A stretch of DNA of 8,654 bases from Nitrospirota bacterium (lineage in GTDB: Bacteria; Nitrospirota; 9FT-COMBO-42-15; HDB-SIOI813). Below the pieces are notes generated by a model that did no database searches, was not told the DNA's origin, and saw nothing but the letters and a program-made list of their open reading frames with translations. Position numbers and translations under genes: made by a program. Within the stretch, counting starts at the first letter, position 1; each line of letters opens with the position of its first letter. Where the stretch lies: positions 1-8,654 of the forward strand of contig JAHFER010000056.1 in assembly GCA_023248365.1 (NCBI GenBank), read 5' to 3'. Below are positions 6,646-8,654 of the stretch, in pieces.

Positions 6646-6710
6646 CGTAAGTTCCCCGCCGCTCCCTGTTAATATTTATAAAACCCTAAAAAATAACTTC
6701 ATTTTAAACT

Positions 6711-6752
6711 CTTAATTAACTCAGTGCCTCTGTGTCTCTGTGGTTAATTGAG
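6711..6752. repeat. Octamer-phased repeat flanked by a short inverted repeat, upstream of the ComM-like gene
   Basis: Three exact-phase octamers start at 6720, 6728 and 6736 (CTCAGTGC, then CTCTGTGT and CTCTGTGG as variants of CTCTGTGN). They are flanked by CTTAATTAAC (6711-6720) and GTTAATTGAG (6743-6752), which are inverted copies of each other with one mismatch in ten. An overlapping 7-bp inverted repeat pairs TGGTTAA (6741-6747) with TTAACCA (6763-6769), whose last base begins the AGGAGG ribosome site. The rest of the 135-bp gap (6646-6710) is AT-rich and shows no further structure or clear promoter. Confidence 0.65.
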
Positions 6753-6780
6753 CTTTTGATGTTTAACCAGGAGGTGTATT

Positions 6781-8313
6781 ATGCTTGCACGTGTGTTCAG
6801 CAGTATGATTCAGGGTATTGATGCTTCTGTAGTTGAAGTAGAAGTTGATATGGTATTTGGTCTTCCCCTGTTTACTATCGTGGGCCTGCCTGACACGGCA
6901 GTCAGGGAGAGTAAGGAACGGGTCAGGGCAGCATTGAGGAATGCAGGGTTTAAGTTCCCTTCAAAAAAGATTACTGTAAATCTGGCGCCTGCCAACATAA
7001 AAAAAGAGGGGGCATTATATGATCTGCCTGTTGCAGTGGCCATATTGTGTGCAGAAGGGATTATAGATGGTGACAGGGTTAAAGATTATATGCTTATAGG
7101 AGAATTATCTTTAGATGGACGCATCAAATCACTGCGGGGTGCGTTATCAAGTGCAGTAACAGCGAGGGATAAGGGATTTAAAGGTCTCTTTATTCCTGTG
7201 AATAATGCAGCAGAGGCAGGCTTGATAAAGGATCTGGACATTTATGGTGTTGAAACACTCTCTCAGGTTATAAGATTTTTCAATAACGATCTCGCACTGA
7301 GTTCGTACAGGACAGATATAGAGAAATTCTTCTCTGAGCCTGATATGTATGAAGAAGATTTATCAGATGTAAAGGGGCAGGAATATGCAAAGAGGGCCCT
7401 GGAAGTAGCAGCAGCCGGCAGGCATAATATCCTGATGGTCGGCTCTCCGGGTTCTGGTAAGACAATGCTTGCCAGCAGACTTCCTACTATCCTTCCTGAA
7501 ATGAACTTTAATGAGGTCATTGAGACTACAAAGTTATACAGCCTTACAGGAGGGTTGAACAGTGATAAGCCTGTACTGGCAGAAAGGCCCTTCAGAGTTC
7601 CGCATCATACAATCTCTTATGCCGGAATGGCGGGTGGAGGTCATATTCCCAAACCTGGTGAGATAAGCCTTGCCCATAACGGTGTTTTATTTATTGATGA
7701 ACTTCCTGAATTCAGGCGGGATGTCTTAGAGGTTTTAAGACAGCCTGTTGAGAATGGGTATGTAACTGTGACAAGGTCAGGAGGAACAGTGACCTATCCA
7801 TCGAGATTTATGCTTGTCTGTGCAATGAACCCATGCCCCTGCGGTTATTTTATGGATACTGGTAAACAGTGCATGTGTTCTGCAATCCAGATTCAGAGGT
7901 ACCGTAACAAAGTTTCCGGCCCCCTGTTAGACCGGATTGATATGCATATAAACCTTCCCCCTGTATCAATCAGAGAAATGAGGACAACAAGGTCAGGTGA
8001 GCCTTCAAAAGACGTCAGAACCAGGGTTAATAAGGCAAGGGATTTACAACATTCAAGATATAAAAATGAGAAGGGGATTTCCTATAATGCAGAAATGAAA
8101 GTAATGCATATTGATAAGTATTGCAAACTTAATCAAGCCTCCCACAATTTACTGGAAGCGGCCATAAGCAGGCTTGGATTAAGTGCAAGGGCCTATGATA
8201 AGGTATTAAAAGTTTCAAGGACAATAGCGGACCTGGATTTGAGGGAGAATATTTTGCCGCAGGATGTTTCAGAGGCAATTGGGTACAGGACAATGGACAG
8301 GGTTGTGATTTGA
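6781..8313 (+). CDS. comM: YifB/ComM family AAA+ ATPase (Mg-chelatase-like)
   Basis: This 510-aa protein has the full ComM layout. The N-terminal ChlI/Lon-S5-like domain covers about residues 1-165 (GLPLFTIVGLPDTAVRESKERVRAAL region; ITVNLAPANIKKEG). The AAA+ core follows, with Walker A GSPGSGKT at 221-228, Walker B VLFIDE at 302-307 and SGPLLDRID at 379-387 (likely arginine finger/sensor). The C-terminal ChlI_C domain covers about 410-505 (ARAYDKVLKVSRTIADL). ComM in Vibrio and Acinetobacter is a hexameric helicase that drives branch migration of incoming DNA during natural transformation. The family is also common in bacteria not known to be competent, so the role here is inferred. A CxC...CxC pattern (C352, C354, C364, C366) could bind zinc. 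A strong AGGAGGT (6769-6775) precedes the ATG. The gene stands apart from its neighbours, and no other competence genes are visible. Confidence 0.93.
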   Translation: MLARVFSSMIQGIDASVVEVEVDMVFGLPLFTIVGLPDTAVRESKERVRAALRNAGFKFPSKKITVNLAPANIKKEGALYDLPVAVAILCAEGIIDGDRVKDYMLIGELSLDGRIKSLRGALSSAVTARDKGFKGLFIPVNNAAEAGLIKDLDIYGVETLSQVIRFFNNDLALSSYRTDIEKFFSEPDMYEEDLSDVKGQEYAKRALEVAAAGRHNILMVGSPGSGKTMLASRLPTILPEMNFNEVIETTKLYSLTGGLNSDKPVLAERPFRVPHHTISYAGMAGGGHIPKPGEISLAHNGVLFIDELPEFRRDVLEVLRQPVENGYVTVTRSGGTVTYPSRFMLVCAMNPCPCGYFMDTGKQCMCSAIQIQRYRNKVSGPLLDRIDMHINLPPVSIREMRTTRSGEPSKDVRTRVNKARDLQHSRYKNEKGISYNAEMKVMHIDKYCKLNQASHNLLEAAISRLGLSARAYDKVLKVSRTIADLDLRENILPQDVSEAIGYRTMDRVVI

Positions 8314-8360
8314 AGGTATGAAGTTAGTATACAGCTTTATGACCGGATGCCTTGAACTTC

Positions 8361-8388
8361 TTGACAATTCAACTGAAGATGTTATTAT
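8361..8388 (+). promoter_or_regulatory. Candidate sigma70 promoter for the downstream secreted-protein gene
   Basis: A perfect -35 box TTGACA (8361-8366) is followed by a 16-bp spacer and TATTAT (8383-8388, five of six to TATAAT). Transcription would begin near 8395, giving a leader of about 57 nt before the ATG at 8452. TTGACAAT (8361-8368) also has a perfect inverted copy, ATTGTCAA, at 8420-8427 in the presumed leader. That could be an operator pair or chance. The position between comM and a gene of different type fits a separate transcription unit. Confidence 0.45.
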
Positions 8389-8451
8389 GGCAATCGTTTA
8401 TATCCATTTAAACTTCATCATTGTCAATTAATCAACAGAAGGAGGAGCATT

Positions 8452-8654
8452 ATGAGAAAAGGAAAGATCAAAAGACTTGCAGTAATGGTTGCATTTTCAA
8501 TACTCGTAGCAGGTATATCTCTGTCAGGGTATAGTTATGGTGCTGAAGGGGCAAAGCCTGCGGATAATACACAGGCGATCCTGATATTAGAATCCGTCAG
8601 ACAGAATTATCTTGCGCATGTAAGGTCCGAATCCCTTAGAATGAAAAATACCAT
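8452..8654 (+). CDS. Secreted protein of unknown function, N-terminal part
   Basis: The frame starts at ATG 8452 behind a strong ribosome site (AAGGAGGAG, 8439-8447) and is still open at the window end after 67 codons. The N-terminus is a classic Sec signal peptide. A basic MRKGKIKR is followed by a hydrophobic core (about residues 9-25) and then a small/polar stretch with likely signal peptidase I cleavage after the Ala of SYGA or the Gly before it (about residue 31). There is no lipobox cysteine. The visible mature part (about residues 32-67) is polar and probably helical, with ILILESVRQNYLAHV as the only hydrophobic run. I do not recognise a family from so short a piece. A separate promoter upstream suggests it is not part of the comM unit. 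Confidence 0.8.
   Translation, partial: MRKGKIKRLAVMVAFSILVAGISLSGYSYGAEGAKPADNTQAILILESVRQNYLAHVRSESLRMKNT

Noticed and set aside
6642..6682. Promoter for comM from TTGACG (6642-6647) and TATAAA (6677-6682)
   Set aside because: The spacer is 29 bp, far outside the workable range, and nearer -10 candidates match poorly.
460..6780. CRISPR array explanation for the intergenic repeats
   Set aside because: Units are 7-10 nt, directly abutting and without spacers of constant length, and no cas genes are present.

Overview
The window is a gene-dense stretch, entirely on the + strand, of a moderately AT-rich bacterial chromosome. A lipoprotein signal and a SPOR-domain (peptidoglycan-binding) membrane protein point to a diderm (Gram-negative) bacterium. 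The gene order leuC-leuD-leuB-(lipoprotein)-asd and the protein types would fit Nitrospirota or a lineage of the former Deltaproteobacteria. That placement is an impression from remembered family sequences, not something the window proves. No phage, transposon, CRISPR or stable RNA genes are visible.

Layout. Positions 1-459 hold the 3' end of leuC. Then come leuD (540-1103), leuB (1100-2176, ATGA overlap with leuD) and a small one-domain Big_5 lipoprotein (2163-2603, overlapping leuB). After a 115-bp gap filled by an inverted heptamer-repeat element come asd (2719-3729), a class V cysteine desulfurase of the NifS/IscS type (3751-4914), queA (4933-5955) and a TTG-started SPOR-domain protein (5989-6645). 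A 135-bp gap with an octamer-phased repeat precedes a YifB/ComM AAA+ ATPase (6781-8313). The last 340 bp hold a probable sigma70 promoter and the first 67 codons of an unrecognised secreted protein.

How the genes work together. leuCDB supply the isomerase and dehydrogenase steps of leucine synthesis. asd makes aspartate semialdehyde for lysine/diaminopimelate, threonine and methionine. The cysteine desulfurase mobilises sulfur for Fe-S clusters (LeuC/LeuD is itself a 4Fe-4S enzyme) and tRNA thiolation, and QueA makes the queuosine precursor in tRNA. These are housekeeping functions, probably read as one or two long transcripts.

The least ordinary content is between the genes. Three of the longer gaps each hold a different short-period, arm-symmetric repeat: about 10 nt at 465-524, 7 nt at 2608-2701 and 8 nt at 6711-6752. 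Each sits just upstream of a start codon. A second point of interest is the SPOR gene start. There an ATG-initiated frame runs into TTT-TAG directly behind an SD-like GGGAG, and a +1 slip would join it to the SPOR frame. This could be a prfB-like recoding site, a one-base indel, or (simplest) an irrelevant upstream frame in front of a genuine TTG start.
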